A stretch of 64,000 nucleotides of DNA, from contig SAUG01000025.1 of NCBI GenBank assembly GCA_011316305.1, forward strand, positions 62,001 through 126,000, given 5' to 3'. This document shows, in pieces, positions 23,986 through 35,965 of this stretch. Below the pieces are notes generated by a model. That model was not told the origin of the DNA. It worked only from the letters and a program-made list of their open reading frames with translations, and ran no database searches. Position 1 is the first letter of the stretch; each line of letters starts with the position of its first letter. Both the position numbers and the translations under genes were made by a program. This stretch comes from Rusavskia elegans (lineage: Eukaryota; Ascomycota; Lecanoromycetes; Teloschistales; Teloschistaceae).

Positions 23986-26069
23986 TTTTTAAAAAATTTT
24001 ATCCGATTTTTACGGCCCCTATAGAGTAGCTAGGATTCTAGAATCGACGAATTAGGCTAGAGGGTAACGTAATCTAGAGGCTCGCTTATTTTATTAACTA
24101 ATAATCTTTAAAGTTCTAAGACTAATTCGTAGTTGGTTAAATATTGAACGAATATTAAACGAATATTAACGAGAAATTAATCGACAATTCGTCGAAAACA
24201 GTTAATTAGAACGAACTAGACCTAATTTAGAGTTTTATATAACTAGATATCGACTATTTAGTTCTTTCTAATTCGTTATTTTCGGAATATCTGCAATTAA
24301 TTCTCGAAAACTAGCTGTATTCGGCGAATTTAACGTAGATTTAATATAAACAGATTGTTATAGAATATAAAATTGCTTCTAAGATATTCTTTCGCCGTAA
24401 TATCGTTATACCCGTCTGTTTTTTAATTTTATTCTTTAAATAAATTCGAATTTAGTAACTATATATCGATATCTAAGATAATCGCTAGAATAAAATCTTT
24501 TATCGAAGTATCGGCTATTATATATCTTTTATTATAATTAATTCTTGATTTGAAAAATATAGTAGATAAAATTAGATAGAAGAAATATATTATATACTAA
24601 AATCTCGTTTTATAAAATCTAAATCTATCAGTTTATATTAGATCTAATAGAAGTTTTATATAATATAGTAAAATAAATATCTATTTTAGATAACGTATTA
24701 TATATCGTTATTTACCTTCCGATCTAATCTCGTTAAAAAGGAACTATATATAGTTATCTATCTTCGGACCAGTTTTACTATCAATTTCGAATAAAATCTC
24801 GAATTCAGATCTCGTTATATAGGAGCCGTATTACTAATACCAATCTTTACTTACAAGAATAAAATTACGTCTTGCGATTTTGATTTTTTCTAAAACCGAT
24901 GCTGAAATACAACGTAATTGATTTAATAATAAAATAGCGGCGGAGCTAACCTCAGAGCTAACCTCGCAGCTATATTAATTATATAGTACTGCCAACCTCC
25001 GACTTTCAACGTCAGATTTAACGTCAGATCCAATCTTGCTGTTAACTTCGATTTCAATTTTAGACCCAATCTTATTTTATTATTATATCTTTCTAGCGTA
25101 TAGTACAATTTTGTAATACCAGCAAAATCTATATTTCTAGTCCTCTATAAATTGTAAATATAGAATCAAAGCTAGCTATCTACTACTATATAGATATCTT
25201 CTATCCAGATATTCGTAATACAGCCATCTTCTATATAACCATATAATTATCTTTTTTTCAATCAGTAATTGTATAGATATAGCGTTTAGATATACGATTG
25301 TCAGAAATAAAACAGTTTATAACGAATTTAGAAGAACCGTTAATATCAATTACTTGTCTTTATTCCGCTATAATCATCTTTATATCTGTTAAACTATAAT
25401 ACGTAGCCGAACGAGATTTCGAATATTCGAAAGATAAATAATACGGAATATATCTTACGTTTTTTTTCGTCGTCTTTCGTTTATAATCTATTATCCTTTT
25501 AAATATAGAATAGCAATACTAAATTTCGAAGGGCGGGCTATATTTCAGAGAGCTATATTTTCGTCTCGCCCGCGAGTTTTATTATTTAAAATCGCCGGAA
25601 GGTTCGAATATCTGGTATTCTGATAACGACTATCTTTAGAAAGAAGATATAAAGAAAGAATATCTTATATTCTATAGTATTATCTCTTACGCCTATATAA
25701 TAAAACGTTAATTCAATTAATAAAAACTAGATTTAATTTTCTGCCTACACGGGTTCTATCGTCGTAGCAGCCGTAGGAACTGTATTTTTATATTCCAGTC
25801 TTTTTACTCGCAAAGATAAAATTATATCTTACGATTTTAATTTCTTCTAAAATCTTTAGACGGTTTTTTATATAATTATTTCGCGATTTAAAAATAGTAT
25901 ATAAATTATATATCCAATCGTTTTACTAGAAATTATTTAAATTTAATAGTAGAATCTATTATTTAGTATCTATAACGTAATTAACGTAACGGATATCGGA
26001 TAATATTCTACGAAGTTTCTAGAATTGACTAGTTAAAATTCGCCTGTTTATCTATAGTATATCAGCATT
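23986..26069. other. AT-rich RIP-type DNA with a short direct repeat pair
   Basis: Mostly featureless. The block at 24,835-24,900 ('aagaataaaattacgtctt' and on) recurs in direct orientation at 25,790-25,858 ('aaagataaaattatatctt'), which hints at the ends of a degraded element. At 24,935-25,110 a less AT-rich stretch carries tandem 'gagctaacctc' and 'aacgtcagat' units, and the 61-codon minus-strand frame there reflects these repeats and is not a credible gene. Confidence 0.35.
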
Positions 26070-26205
26070 TCCTAAAATCGATTTAAAGCCGGTTTTAGCC
26101 GTCTTAGCCGTTTTAGCCGGTTTCGGGTATACCCGAAGCTGCGTAGCTGCGCGGCTAAGACGGCTAAGACGGCTAAACGGCTAAAACGACTAAAAAGATT
26201 TAAAG
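26070..26205. repeat. Foldback palindrome with GACGGCTAA arms
   Basis: The perfect palindrome TTCGGGTATACCCGAA (26,122-26,137) lies between arms built of GGCTAA / TTAGCC units. The left arm is 'cggttttagccgtcttagcc' and the right arm is 'ggctaagacggctaaacgg' and on. The arms are GC-richer than the surroundings. A single strand could fold into a long hairpin. It resembles a foldback transposable element. No protein. Confidence 0.65.
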
Positions 26206-27334
26206 ATTCGATTTTAAATTCGTTTAAATTTCTATTAGTTAGTAGATCTATATACGCCTATATATACCGCTAGATTAGCTTCGTCTAGAACGAAAATATT
26301 AGGTTTTTTTACTAGAATCTAACTAAATTAGATCTAGCGTAGTTTATTAAATAGATATTCGACTTCCGTTATTCCCGTTTTTAGCGGCGGCCGCTAAACT
26401 TTATTTTCGATTTAGATTATATAGATTTATTTTTAGTTTATATAAAGATTTTATTTTAGACTATTTACTAAGTAGATATTCGTACTATAGATACTATTAG
26501 AACTCTAATCTATTAAAAATCTATTTTTTGGATTTTTAAATTATTTGGATTTTTAGATTATTTGAATTGAAATAGCTATCAGCCGGTCTAATTTGAAAAT
26601 TCATTTTAGAATTCGCTGATATATAACTTTCGGTTATATAACGTCTGTTTTAGCAGCCGTCTGTTTTGAAGTAACCGTATCAGATTACAGATTCGCTGAT
26701 ATCCGAATAATATTCTGGACTGCGCGCCAGTATAGTAGTATCGATTCGGATACCTTCGATTTAGGTACCTCGAACGTGCTAAATAAATATATCAAAACTG
26801 ATTCTATTATAAAGTTGAATTCGAAAGGTTTTTACCGAAGTAAAGAGTATAGGATATAAAACGACGTACGCTATTCAGACTATTGGAAGAATCGCAGTTA
26901 GCGACTTGATATATATATTTTATAAGCCACGTAAATGACGTAGTCCGAGAAACGTAAAGAAAGATTGAAAGTTGCGCCGGTATATATCCTCCGGACATTT
27001 ATATATACTATTCAGCATATAGACACCCTTTCCACGAGGGGGTCGTGGTCCAGTCAGATGGTAGGGCGGGCAGACGCGGAAGATATCTGGGATAGATGGG
27101 TTGGGCCCATTAAGAAGGCTGGCGAGGTTCGGTGCCAGTGTCGTAATGATTCTGTCGATGGTTGTTCCGAGATCTTGTTTCGACGCCTATTCTAAGTTCG
27201 ATATCGACTATGGCCTCACCCGCTCTTTTTCTGGGGGTGGTAAGCCCGGCGGAGACACGAGATATGTATACTCTTGCCGAGCGTTGGGTAATAGTATGGC
27301 TAGTATGGAATAGATCTTCTGCCGAAGGACGGTA
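26206..27334. other. Transition from AT-rich DNA to the gene island
   Basis: Base composition changes at about 26,950-27,030. In 27,000-27,334 the sequence is GC-balanced. The short overlapping frames at 26,965-27,356 have no recognisable product and share no common frame, so I call no gene here. This stretch would be downstream of the acidic-repeat pseudogene that ends at 27,335. Confidence 0.4.
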
Positions 27335-28201
27335 CTATACTCTGTATAGTATATAAGCAAGGACGTCGATTAAGATAGGATGGTATATACTGTTTCCGTT
27401 GGAGAGTAGTCCTGGCTGGCCGAGTACTGCGCTGAAGAGCGCTCTCTTTTCCAGCGCTCCAGCGTTGTTGCTGTTGCCTGAATCTCTATCTTCTTTAGCA
27501 AGAACTGCCTCCTTATCTTGCAGCTCGCCATCCTTATCTTGCAAATCGCCATCCTTATCTTGCAGTGCGTCATCTTGTAGCTCGCCATCCTCATCTTGCA
27601 GCTCGCCGTCCTCATCTTGAAACTTGCTATCCCCATCTTGAAACTCGCCATCCTCGTCAACAACGAGCTCCTTATCACCATCCGATCCACCATGCTTTAA
27701 CTCATCACCGCCAATGAGGCTCTTGTGATCATCTTCGTCGCTCGATCTGTTATGACCTTCTTCAAGATTGCCACCCAAACTCTTCTGTTCTTTTCTACCG
27801 GTGGCCCGGGAGATGCTATCGACAAAGGAAAGGTTCTGCACAGGCTGCGGGTTCTGCACAGGCTGCGGCTGGAATGGCAGCAACAAGGCATCGGTGACTG
27901 GAAAGACGGATGTATCTGGGACTGAAGGGGCGGAGGCATCGACGATTGGAAAGGGAGATGCATCCGTAACTGGAGTGGCGGAGGCATCGGCGACCGGAAA
28001 GGACGAGGCATCCGCGACTGGAAAGAAGCTTTCGATCGGCTTTTAGATATATTGTTCTATTGTCCGACTCTTTTTTACCCGCTGGTTCCGGGTGGCAGGA
28101 GGCGGTGGACTGAATGAGAGACTCGGTGTATTATTATAAAGGGTTATCGTAGACTGAACTGATAACTTGGGAACGGTATTATTATACTGAGCCTTGGAAC
28201 C
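27335..28201 (-). pseudogene. Acidic tandem-repeat protein, broken by one nonsense codon
   Basis: One frame stays open for 289 codons, from just after an acceptor-like CATAG at 28,202 to the stop at 27,335. The exception is a single TAA at 28,045-28,043. The product would begin with a Ser/Thr/Asn-rich stretch, then a basic patch (RVKKSR) and IEQYI, where the TAA occurs. Then come about six FPV(A/T)DAS-type 8-residue units (minus-strand order 28,030 to 27,890), a QPVQNPQPVQN motif, and an acidic region of DGELQDE/DGDLQDK 7-residue units (27,650-27,500). There is no membrane segment and I recognise no domain. The TAA differs from CAA by one C-to-T in a CpA context, the RIP change. A possible 5' exon lies at 28,359-28,270. 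The coherent reading across both repeat blocks argues for a former gene, but it could be chance low-complexity DNA. Confidence 0.45.
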
Positions 28202-28269
28202 CTATGAAACTTTGTTGGTTGCTCGTGGGTTTGATATCTGATTGATTAGTGACGAGTGGGAGTTGAGGG

Positions 28270-28359
28270 TTAGCCATAGCTCAAGATGCTTGCTTGCTCT
28301 CGTAATCCTGGCTTCGGGCGAGGTGAGACGACGGGCTTCTTGGGTCTGCCAGGCGCCAT
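28270..28359 (-). CDS. Possible 5' exon with an AT-hook-like start
   Basis: The ATG at 28,359 opens a 29-codon frame beginning MAPGRPKKP, whose GRP core flanked by lysines and prolines is like an AT-hook DNA-binding motif. It ends at a TAA (28,272-28,270). It lies 70 bp upstream, on the same strand, of the acidic-repeat pseudogene and could be its first exon, but no GT donor precedes the TAA, so I cannot build a clean splice. It is tentative and could be part of the same decayed gene. Confidence 0.25.
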   Translation of the reverse strand: MAPGRPKKPVVSPRPKPGLREQASILSYG

Positions 28360-29399
28360 TGGAACACTGTGTTAAGGGATAGTAATAAAGTATATTCGAG
28401 ATGAAAACAATATATAAAGTAAGGGACTGGGGGGGTTCTGGATAGTATAATCTATTTTGGGAAAGAGCGAGAGTATATCTTTGAAAGGGAAGGAACAAGT
28501 ATTATCGCCAGTGAGAGAAGAGTGATTAAGACGATCATAGGTGCTTCAGAAGAGGGCCCTACGAATAGAAACCAATGCAACTAATACTTGTACTTGCAGT
28601 TCACTTGTATGAGTGAATGACAGTAAGATATTCGACCCCTTTTCAGAAATCTCCGTATCAGCGAGATCTGAAAAGTTGGCGCCTATGACAATATATCAAA
28701 GGACTACCTCCTTCGGTGATTTTCCAGTTCCAAGCAGTCCATATCTGCCTTACCATCGCCAGGGCACCACGAACCTCAGGAGGAGCACTGGCCAGTACGG
28801 TCAGTCAAGCTAGAAGTCCAACAGCGTTGGAAATTGCTTACCATTCTGCAGCATGGCCAGATATAATTGAGGATTTGGCGCCGACAGCAAAGCCAGTGTA
28901 AAGAGCGCGAGAAGCGGATTCTGCTAACTACCCCGTTTAGTAAGTGCGAGGGTAAAACCTGATACAGCTGGCCGGTCCAACATAGTCGTGACTTGCTACT
29001 GACGATGATTCTTATGTACGAGCAGCTCGACGGCTTGGCTGGGCGTACCATGAATTGAGACAGATGGCGCTAACCAAAAAGAACGATGCTAGGCAACGAG
29101 GATCGCCGATATTTATGGACGATAAGGTTGGAGTCTGATTGAACCAGAAGCCTTCCGAGTTGGGCTCGAGGATAGCGGGTACTGGAGGGAGCTAGACTCT
29201 TGACGTGCACTAGGGGAGAATAATTCATCACAAACATGATCTTTTATCATTGGAGAAAGTAGAAAAGAAAGACACTGTAACGTAACGTGGAAAAGACGGA
29301 GATCAGATCGATGTCAGATGTGACGAGTGGACTAGAAAGTCATATCAAATTGTCAATGATGCTCAGCCTACTGGTTTCGCCATGGCGTAGATCACCAGC
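28360..29399. other. Intergenic region
   Basis: GC-balanced DNA between the acidic-repeat pseudogene and the 3' end of the large minus-strand gene. The small frames here (for example 28,613-28,813 plus and 28,776-29,051 minus) are short, cysteine/serine-rich and unlike any protein I know. I see no RNA gene. Confidence 0.4.
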
Positions 29400-32300
29400 C
29401 TATTCACCTTGTGAGACGGCCTGGAAGCTACCCAGTCCAAGGGTAGCCAGCCCCACAAACCAACCCGCAACGCCAAAAGCTCCTTGGACGTCATGTTTTA
29501 GCACTGACCAGGCAACGGCGAAGACGAAGCTGCAGGAGAAAATCGCGAAAGCCGACAGCCAGAGCTTCGTTACGGCCCAACCTTCAACGAGGTGGATGCC
29601 CCAACCAATATTAGTGCCCCTCTGCTGGCAGATTGCAAGCTTTTGTTTGCGCTTCTTGGGCGAACGGAGGTATGTGATTGCCTTCTCGTTGGCTTCATGA
29701 GGATTGTGGAATAAGTGTGTCATGAGATTCTCGCCTACAGGCGGTAACAGATCGCAAGGTTGGTATAGGTAATCGTCCTGCTTGGTCTCCGGGGGCATAT
29801 CAGGAGCTTTGCGCACGTCAACCAAATCCCTCGGATGCAATTCAAACTGCTTGTGTCAGAGAAAGTCGAGGTTCGAAGGTGGCTTCGGAGGCGTACCTGA
29901 ACAAATCTGATGCTTCGCACCGTTTTGAAAGACAGCCTTCGGTACGACGGTTTTTTGGCTTGAAGATAGGTTTGACGCAGCTTTGTAAATAGCTGTTGGT
30001 CAGACATTATTGAACCAACATCCAGATGAAATAAGCTGGTCGGGCGTTGCACCGCCCGAGCACACACAAGAAGCCACTTATTTTCAGGATCGCATGGAAT
30101 CGTGGCCGAGGTAGCTCGATCATTATTTAGGCGAGGGTCGTAGACTGTCATTAACGTTGAATCAGGTGGATTCGGGATCTGTGCAGGTGCGAGATTGGAA
30201 ATTTCACTCAGGCCTGTGCTTGATCGTTGATCTGACATGTGAGTCCCAGACGCCGGTTGACGTTGGTTGGTAGGCCTCTGCAGGCTGGGGGTTTTCAGTG
30301 CCAGTGCCAGCTCTTTGGCAGCGCCTGGTCGAATTTCGGTGAAGTCGTCATACAGTGAGCTTCCGCAGGTCTATCACAAAGTCAGTTTTAACGGATCTAA
30401 AATTCTTGGGCACGTTTAAACACTCACACACTTCCACCTGATGCGTATCTTGCCAGCCGCTAATGGGGCTTCTCTCACTCGTAGATTGGGAAAGAGGGAT
30501 AGGCACCATGCTATAAGTGGGAAGCTCTGGTGCTCGGAAGACATGTTGCCCCCAGCATCACTACCTGTATCGCCATGAGCGAGCCATTTCTGGATATTAG
30601 CAATCTTCAGAGCTGGGTGCTCATTCTCCGCTTGATCCTTTAGATTCGGTACTTGAGAATCACGAACTTGTAGCCGCGCTTGGGGTTCCAGACCAGGTCT
30701 CCGGGGAGTAAGAGGACGACCTGTCCGAATATCGTCCGCTATAACAGTTATACCCGTGTCATACCTGCCTTCTTGATCCGCCTCTTCTTCCGGCGAATAA
30801 CAATTATTCTCGAAGGTTAGATGAGAGGAGGGACGGCCCTGTTTTCTGGCGCTTCGCCCCTGCTGGCCTGCCGAGCGATTTGGAGAGTCACCTTGACTGC
30901 ATTTTTCTTTTCGAAACATTGGACTTGCTATGGCCATGGTATGGGCCTTTGGGCTTTCTGCGCTGGTGTCGATGGAGCTACCGGACAATGTAGGTGACGG
31001 TAACATGTGACCCTGTCCTTGACAGGAATCTTGTGACCTTTCGCCGGTTGCTAGCAACAATGATGGTGTTGGCGATGCGACATCTTGGGACACAAGATTT
31101 GACGGCTCTTTCGCTTTGTGGACCGCTTGCTCTTCATCCCGTGTGGCCCTTTGCTTAGCAGTTGCAGCGATCTGGCTGGCCGTTGCAGCAGCAGCTACAG
31201 GGGTACTGAGTCTAGTCTTCGCGACGTCGTCTAGGTTCCGTCTTGATTTCACTTTCATTGCGCTACTCATTGCGCCATTGGGGTTGTCTGGATCAATATC
31301 CTGACTTGTAGCACGACTTCCTCGCAAGCTATTGTCCACCGTAGTAGCTGTCGTTGTGCCAGAACATGCTGAAGATGCTGATACCTGGGTATCGCGAGAG
31401 GAAGCACTCTGATGTCTTGGATCATCGGCGTTCGATGGATTCCGACTACGAAATTCATCCCACAATTGCTGTGTATCGTTTCGAAAGGCAGATGAGACTT
31501 CTCGTAAAGACCGGTGCTCATGAGAACTTTCCTGCAGCTTGCGCAGGCTTGAAGATGTACAAGGAATGGCTGCGGCGCTTGGTGAGCGCTTACTGGATGG
31601 CATGTCTCTACCTAAGGTAATCAACGTCGTCTCGTCGATAATATCCATGGTCCAGCCCCTCGACAGGCCGACTGGTCGGGGCAAACCTTCGTTTCACATC
31701 GTAAAAGGACACCATGACACAACAGGGATAGACAAGGTGCAGTCTTACCGTGATGAGGTATCGCCCATTCCGTGACCTAACCCTTTTGCGAAAGGACCTA
31801 CGAGGCCGGACTGCGTCATGAAATCATTACTGTCTACATCCAGTTTTCAGTCAACTCGTAGACTACAGTACTGTTCGGAATGACTTACCGCTTGGAATCT
31901 TGAATATAATGGTGAACTTCCAACATGACTTTGCGTTGACTTCTTCAGTGTTTGCTTTCATGTCCTTGGTGTCGAGGTCCTTTCCTTGCTGTATGGCTAG
32001 GCTTTTAAGCTCTGCAACACCACCGGTTGGCAAGCCCAGACCTCCTCCCGAAGTTTCGACTAAACAGAACGTTAGTATATCAAGCTAGCCAATCTTTATG
32101 ACTTTAATACGTACGCCTGGCTGTAAGCCATGGTCTATCGCCTTCGGGAAGGCGTACGAGAAGCTGCGTTAAAGAGCCAGCTTCCGAAGCAGACTTCTCC
32201 CACAATGATATCTCGGCGCTTTTATAAGTCTTCTTCGGCTTGTGAAAATGACTCGTGTCGGTCACAACGAGCTTCGCACACTGCTTGTAAAACTTCAAGC

Positions 32301-35300
32301 GCCAGCCTGTCAAGTCACTGAGGAACTGTACAGCATCGTCGTCCGTTGAGAAGGTCAATTGCACAGTCTGAGAGACCCAAGTCACCTCTCGGAATTCTGG
32401 TGAAGCGTCGCCATCCTTTGGCCTGGAGAGCATCTTGTGACGGGTGGAGATATAATGCGGGGCTCGAACGTTCTGTAGTTCTATCTCGCCTGCATTTTGA
32501 TTCAGGAAGCTGAAATCCAGATCTCGATAGATGTAACAGATCTGAGAGAAGTGGTATGTTTTCGGGCTTTTCTTGGCGTAGACGACCCTGAGGAAATTTC
32601 AAGAGTTAGCGAGACATTCAGCGAGGCTTTATAGAAGAGGCGCGAATATGTAAAGGCAGAAATGTCACCAGACTTCGTCACACAATATGTTACAAAGAAA
32701 AATCAGAAAGGGGAGAAGAGTCTCGGACATTTACATACCCATGGTAGCCCCTGTCTGGATCGTCCTGGTCGTAAAGGCTGTAGATCCGAGTCTCTTGGAA
32801 AGCTGAGGCGCTATCGATTTTGCCAACCTGGCGGACTTGCGGCGGGGTCTCCGTAAGGTAGAGTATGCAGTCCTCAAATCTCTGGGCATCATCGCTGTGG
32901 TTGAAGAGCAAAATGATTTTCTGATTGGGTACGTCAGGCCGGTAGACGAAGGAGTAGTACGGATTGTAGTTCCCTCCACTCTTTTTCTCGAGATGCGCGC
33001 AGTCGGACCAGCTAACAGTGACAGTTGAATCCTCGACTTGCAGCCTAACGTTGCTGATGGGAAGCCAGTGTGAGACACTGCCCAACTTCTTACTGTCTGC
33101 AGCTGAGGAGATGACGAGTCGACGAATACTTTTCCAGCAGGTCTCGTCCAGCTGTTCGTACAGCCTTAGCTCACACGAGTCAAAGGAATTATGCGCCGAG
33201 TCATCATGGGACGGCTTGGCTGGTGACGCCGTTGTATTTGCATTGCGATAAGATTTGAGTACGGATTGAAACACTGTCAGCTCGCCAGGACGAGGGTCCC
33301 TTCCCTTGACTGCATCGAAAAACCGCTTTGGCCCTGCGCGGAACTCGTCGAAGTCGCTGGCAGTCAAAAAGTTGATCTCTGCAAATTGACTTGGAAACTC
33401 CAGATGCAGCGCAGTTGCGTCACTTCCTCGATGAGCTGCTTCGGCACCTCGATGGCCGTACTCCAGATCTTTCGCTGTCAATTTTCGTGACAGATTCATA
33501 GTGTCCCGCTGATTGCAAAGCGATACAATGATCTCGCTTTCCCCAACCTTGGTCCATAGCAGAATAACATAGGGCGCGTTGGAAGATTTAGACCGCTCAT
33601 GTCTCTGTCCGATCTGGGCATTCACAAATGAGCGAAATAGGATACGTTCATCGGGGAAGCCACCGTGATCTAACGTTGCTCTTGGAGTCAGTATCGCGGT
33701 TTTAAGATTGGCAGGCTACTTACCCTTGTCGATGGTGATCCAGCGTTGCGACGTAGTAAGATCGTCCATTGCTCGAGGCTCGTTCTCCTTTGCTTCTACT
33801 GTTTGCTCAAAGCTTTCCAGTAAAGACAGATCCTGTCCGAGGAGGACGGGAGTTGCCGGAACCCCATGGAAGGACCTGTCACGTTGACGGTGGTGGAGAT
33901 CACTCTTTAATGCTTTCATCAAGTCAATAACCAACTTGCGAGTGTGGGGTTTGGTCAGATCTCCAGCTACTTTGCGTTTTCGAATCAATTCGTCCAGTAT
34001 CCAACTTGCTTTTAGGAGATCAACGTAGGCTTGATCCTTGGAGGTCGTATTCTCCCAATGGCTGTAGTCATGAAAAGCATCCTTTTGGGAGTGGTTGGCT
34101 GTGCTGTTGATGGACCGGAAGATGTTTTGCGACTGCCAAAGTTAGCGCCGGATTTCAAAATAAGATGGCGGATCACTTTTATTAGCCACCATGTCGCAAC
34201 CCGAATCCATGACTCATCCAGTATTTCGTTCCCAATGGCATCGAAACTTTCGAGAAAGGCTGTTTGCAACTCCTCGGGGCACTCATGCTTCTCTCGTTGC
34301 TCAGGGATCTCCAGAGGCTGGAAAACGGTGGTCCCTGATTGGCCCCGGGAATCATCTGATCCTATCGTACCGAAAGACATCTGCCGCAAACGGCCTTCGA
34401 CAGAGGCATCTGATGGCCGGTGAGCAAAAGATCCTGGAGGCTGGCCATGCTCGCCGCTTCTCTCACCATCAGACATTGAAGATTGTTCAGTAAACTGGCT
34501 AGGACTCCTTTGGATAGATACAAGGTCGACAACATCGGCATTCAAGTACGGTCGATTCGACCTTTGGCGTGCTTGCGAAAAGGACTCCCTGAGCTTCGCG
34601 GGAGGACTGTTGTGTGAGTGTACCAGTGTTTGAGCAGAATCAAGGGTCTGAGTCCTGGTAGGCTGACTGAAGGATGTGCCAGAGCGCTCGCGGTGCATAC
34701 TTTGGTCCTCCAAATTTGAGGAGAAGGGTTTGCCCCATGTGATAGCTTGATCGTGTGCAGCTTCGTCGGTCGATTCCTCGCTCAAGATGGTTCTGAAGAA
34801 GCTTAGACTTGGGCACAAGTACAGATGTCAATCGGCCCAACCTACCTTCCCTCGGGCGTGAGGACCAGCTGCAAGAGTTGCTGATATTTCTGGAGTTTGT
34901 TCCGACAAGCACGGATGCTGTCCTGCTCTCTGGACCACTGTAGACGACGGAACCAGTGACCACGGTCGCTCAAAGCTGTAAATTGAGGTACGCTCAGTAA
35001 TCTTCCTTGTTGTGAAATACCACGAGGAGAATGACTTCTTCCAGACCGACGGGAACTCACCCAGTTTCTCATACTTGGCAACGAGAACAGAAAAGTCGGA
35101 GAGAGCGCCAAAGCATTGCTGCAATACACGCTTGGTGGGATCACCGTACAGCCCATCGTCGTCACGGGTGACTTTTCTATGAACAATGAAGAGGACATCT
35201 TTGAGCAGGAGCAACTCGTGGACGAGATCACGGAACTCCTGTGGGGCCTCGCGGGCGACGACCCATCCTTTTGTATAGAGGTCGGCAGCCAATCGACTCA

Positions 35301-35331
35301 GCTGCAAGATATCGCCTATGGAGAGAAACAT
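29400..35331 (-). CDS. Large fungal protein: STAND-type helical N-terminus, C-terminal membrane anchor
   Basis: Spliced model (minus strand): exons 35331-35061, 34975-34846, 34792-34177, 34132-33724, 33669-32739, 32587-32115, 32059-31889, 31797-31749, 31658-30428, 30370-29897, 29846-29400. All ten introns are GT-AG (44-151 nt), phases agree throughout, and the product is 1,733 residues. Residues 1-140 form the helical domain found at the N-terminus of fungal STAND/NACHT-like proteins (FSIGD-like start, 'APQEFRDLVHELLLLKD'). A WW motif (about 334) and AYVDLLKASWILDEL (about 374) follow. 480-1000 looks globular, and 1017-1427 is Ser/Thr-rich and probably disordered. The C-terminus has TCG..YDDFTEIRPGAAKEL, 'PCDLLPPVGENLMTHLF', GWGIHLVEGW (1666-1675) and two hydrophobic segments (about 1680-1701 and 1706-1727). 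This architecture recurs in uncharacterised ascomycete proteins. No NTPase motif was seen, and the function is unknown. Intron 4 (34,176-34,133) is short at 44 nt, and the acceptors of introns 2 and 7 had alternatives. Confidence 0.85.
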
Positions 35332-35965
35332 GGTTGATGACTATGTCAACCGTCGTCTTGCTAGATTGTAAGAAACTTTTTCCACACTAGGTGACGAGCA
35401 GCACGGATGTTTCCCAGGCGAGCTTATACGATGACTTCTGATGCGAGGCATGAGGCTGAGAGTTCGATGTGATAGGTAGAGCAACCAATCAGCAGCAGCC
35501 GCTTCTTACTCGATGGCTCCCCCGAGCATGGGGGCTGCGCAATAATAATGATGCTCTGGTGTGTGACACAGGCAGTCATCATTGAAGATTAAATATGACC
35601 TGGTAGGCGGAGCATCCTCATGCGGGGCCGGGGTCTAGATTCAAGTATTATCATTATTAATTGGCCTGATTTAGCGAACTGACACCTGCAGTAAGGCCAC
35701 CAGTGAGGCAGACTGGACGCGTTTTTATTGCTTGGCAAGGAACACCTTCACGACTCAGCCTCACTGCCTTCTGCAGCCTTCCCACGCATGGGGAATAAGT
35801 GCATCAAGATCACCAGATCTTCAAGCTTCAGTTTAGTACCCAACGTCTCCGTTCTTTCTTCAACCTTGTTTTAACCAGCACGTTGAAGACGCCCCCGGCT
35901 CGTGAAGTAACGAGGGAGGATAGACGCGTGCCCGGAATTAACGGACATAGCAACACTGATTCAAG
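35332..35965. promoter_or_regulatory. Shared divergent promoter region
   Basis: 634 bp separate the start codon of the large minus-strand gene from that of the sugar transporter, so the two are transcribed divergently from one intergenic region. I see no long open frame in it and no TATA box I would defend. Confidence 0.5.

Noticed and set aside
24923..25108. 61-codon minus-strand frame rich in Leu/Lys
   Set aside because: It is produced by short tandem repeats in AT-rich DNA; no start context or homology.
1..27000. CRISPR arrays or prokaryotic features
   Set aside because: Repeats are dispersed transposons without regular spacers, and the neighbouring genes are intron-rich fungal genes.
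28202..28498. 98-codon minus-strand frame
   Set aside because: It begins at an alternative start codon inside non-coding sequence, has no domain, and overlaps the more convincing MAPGRPKKP reading in another frame.
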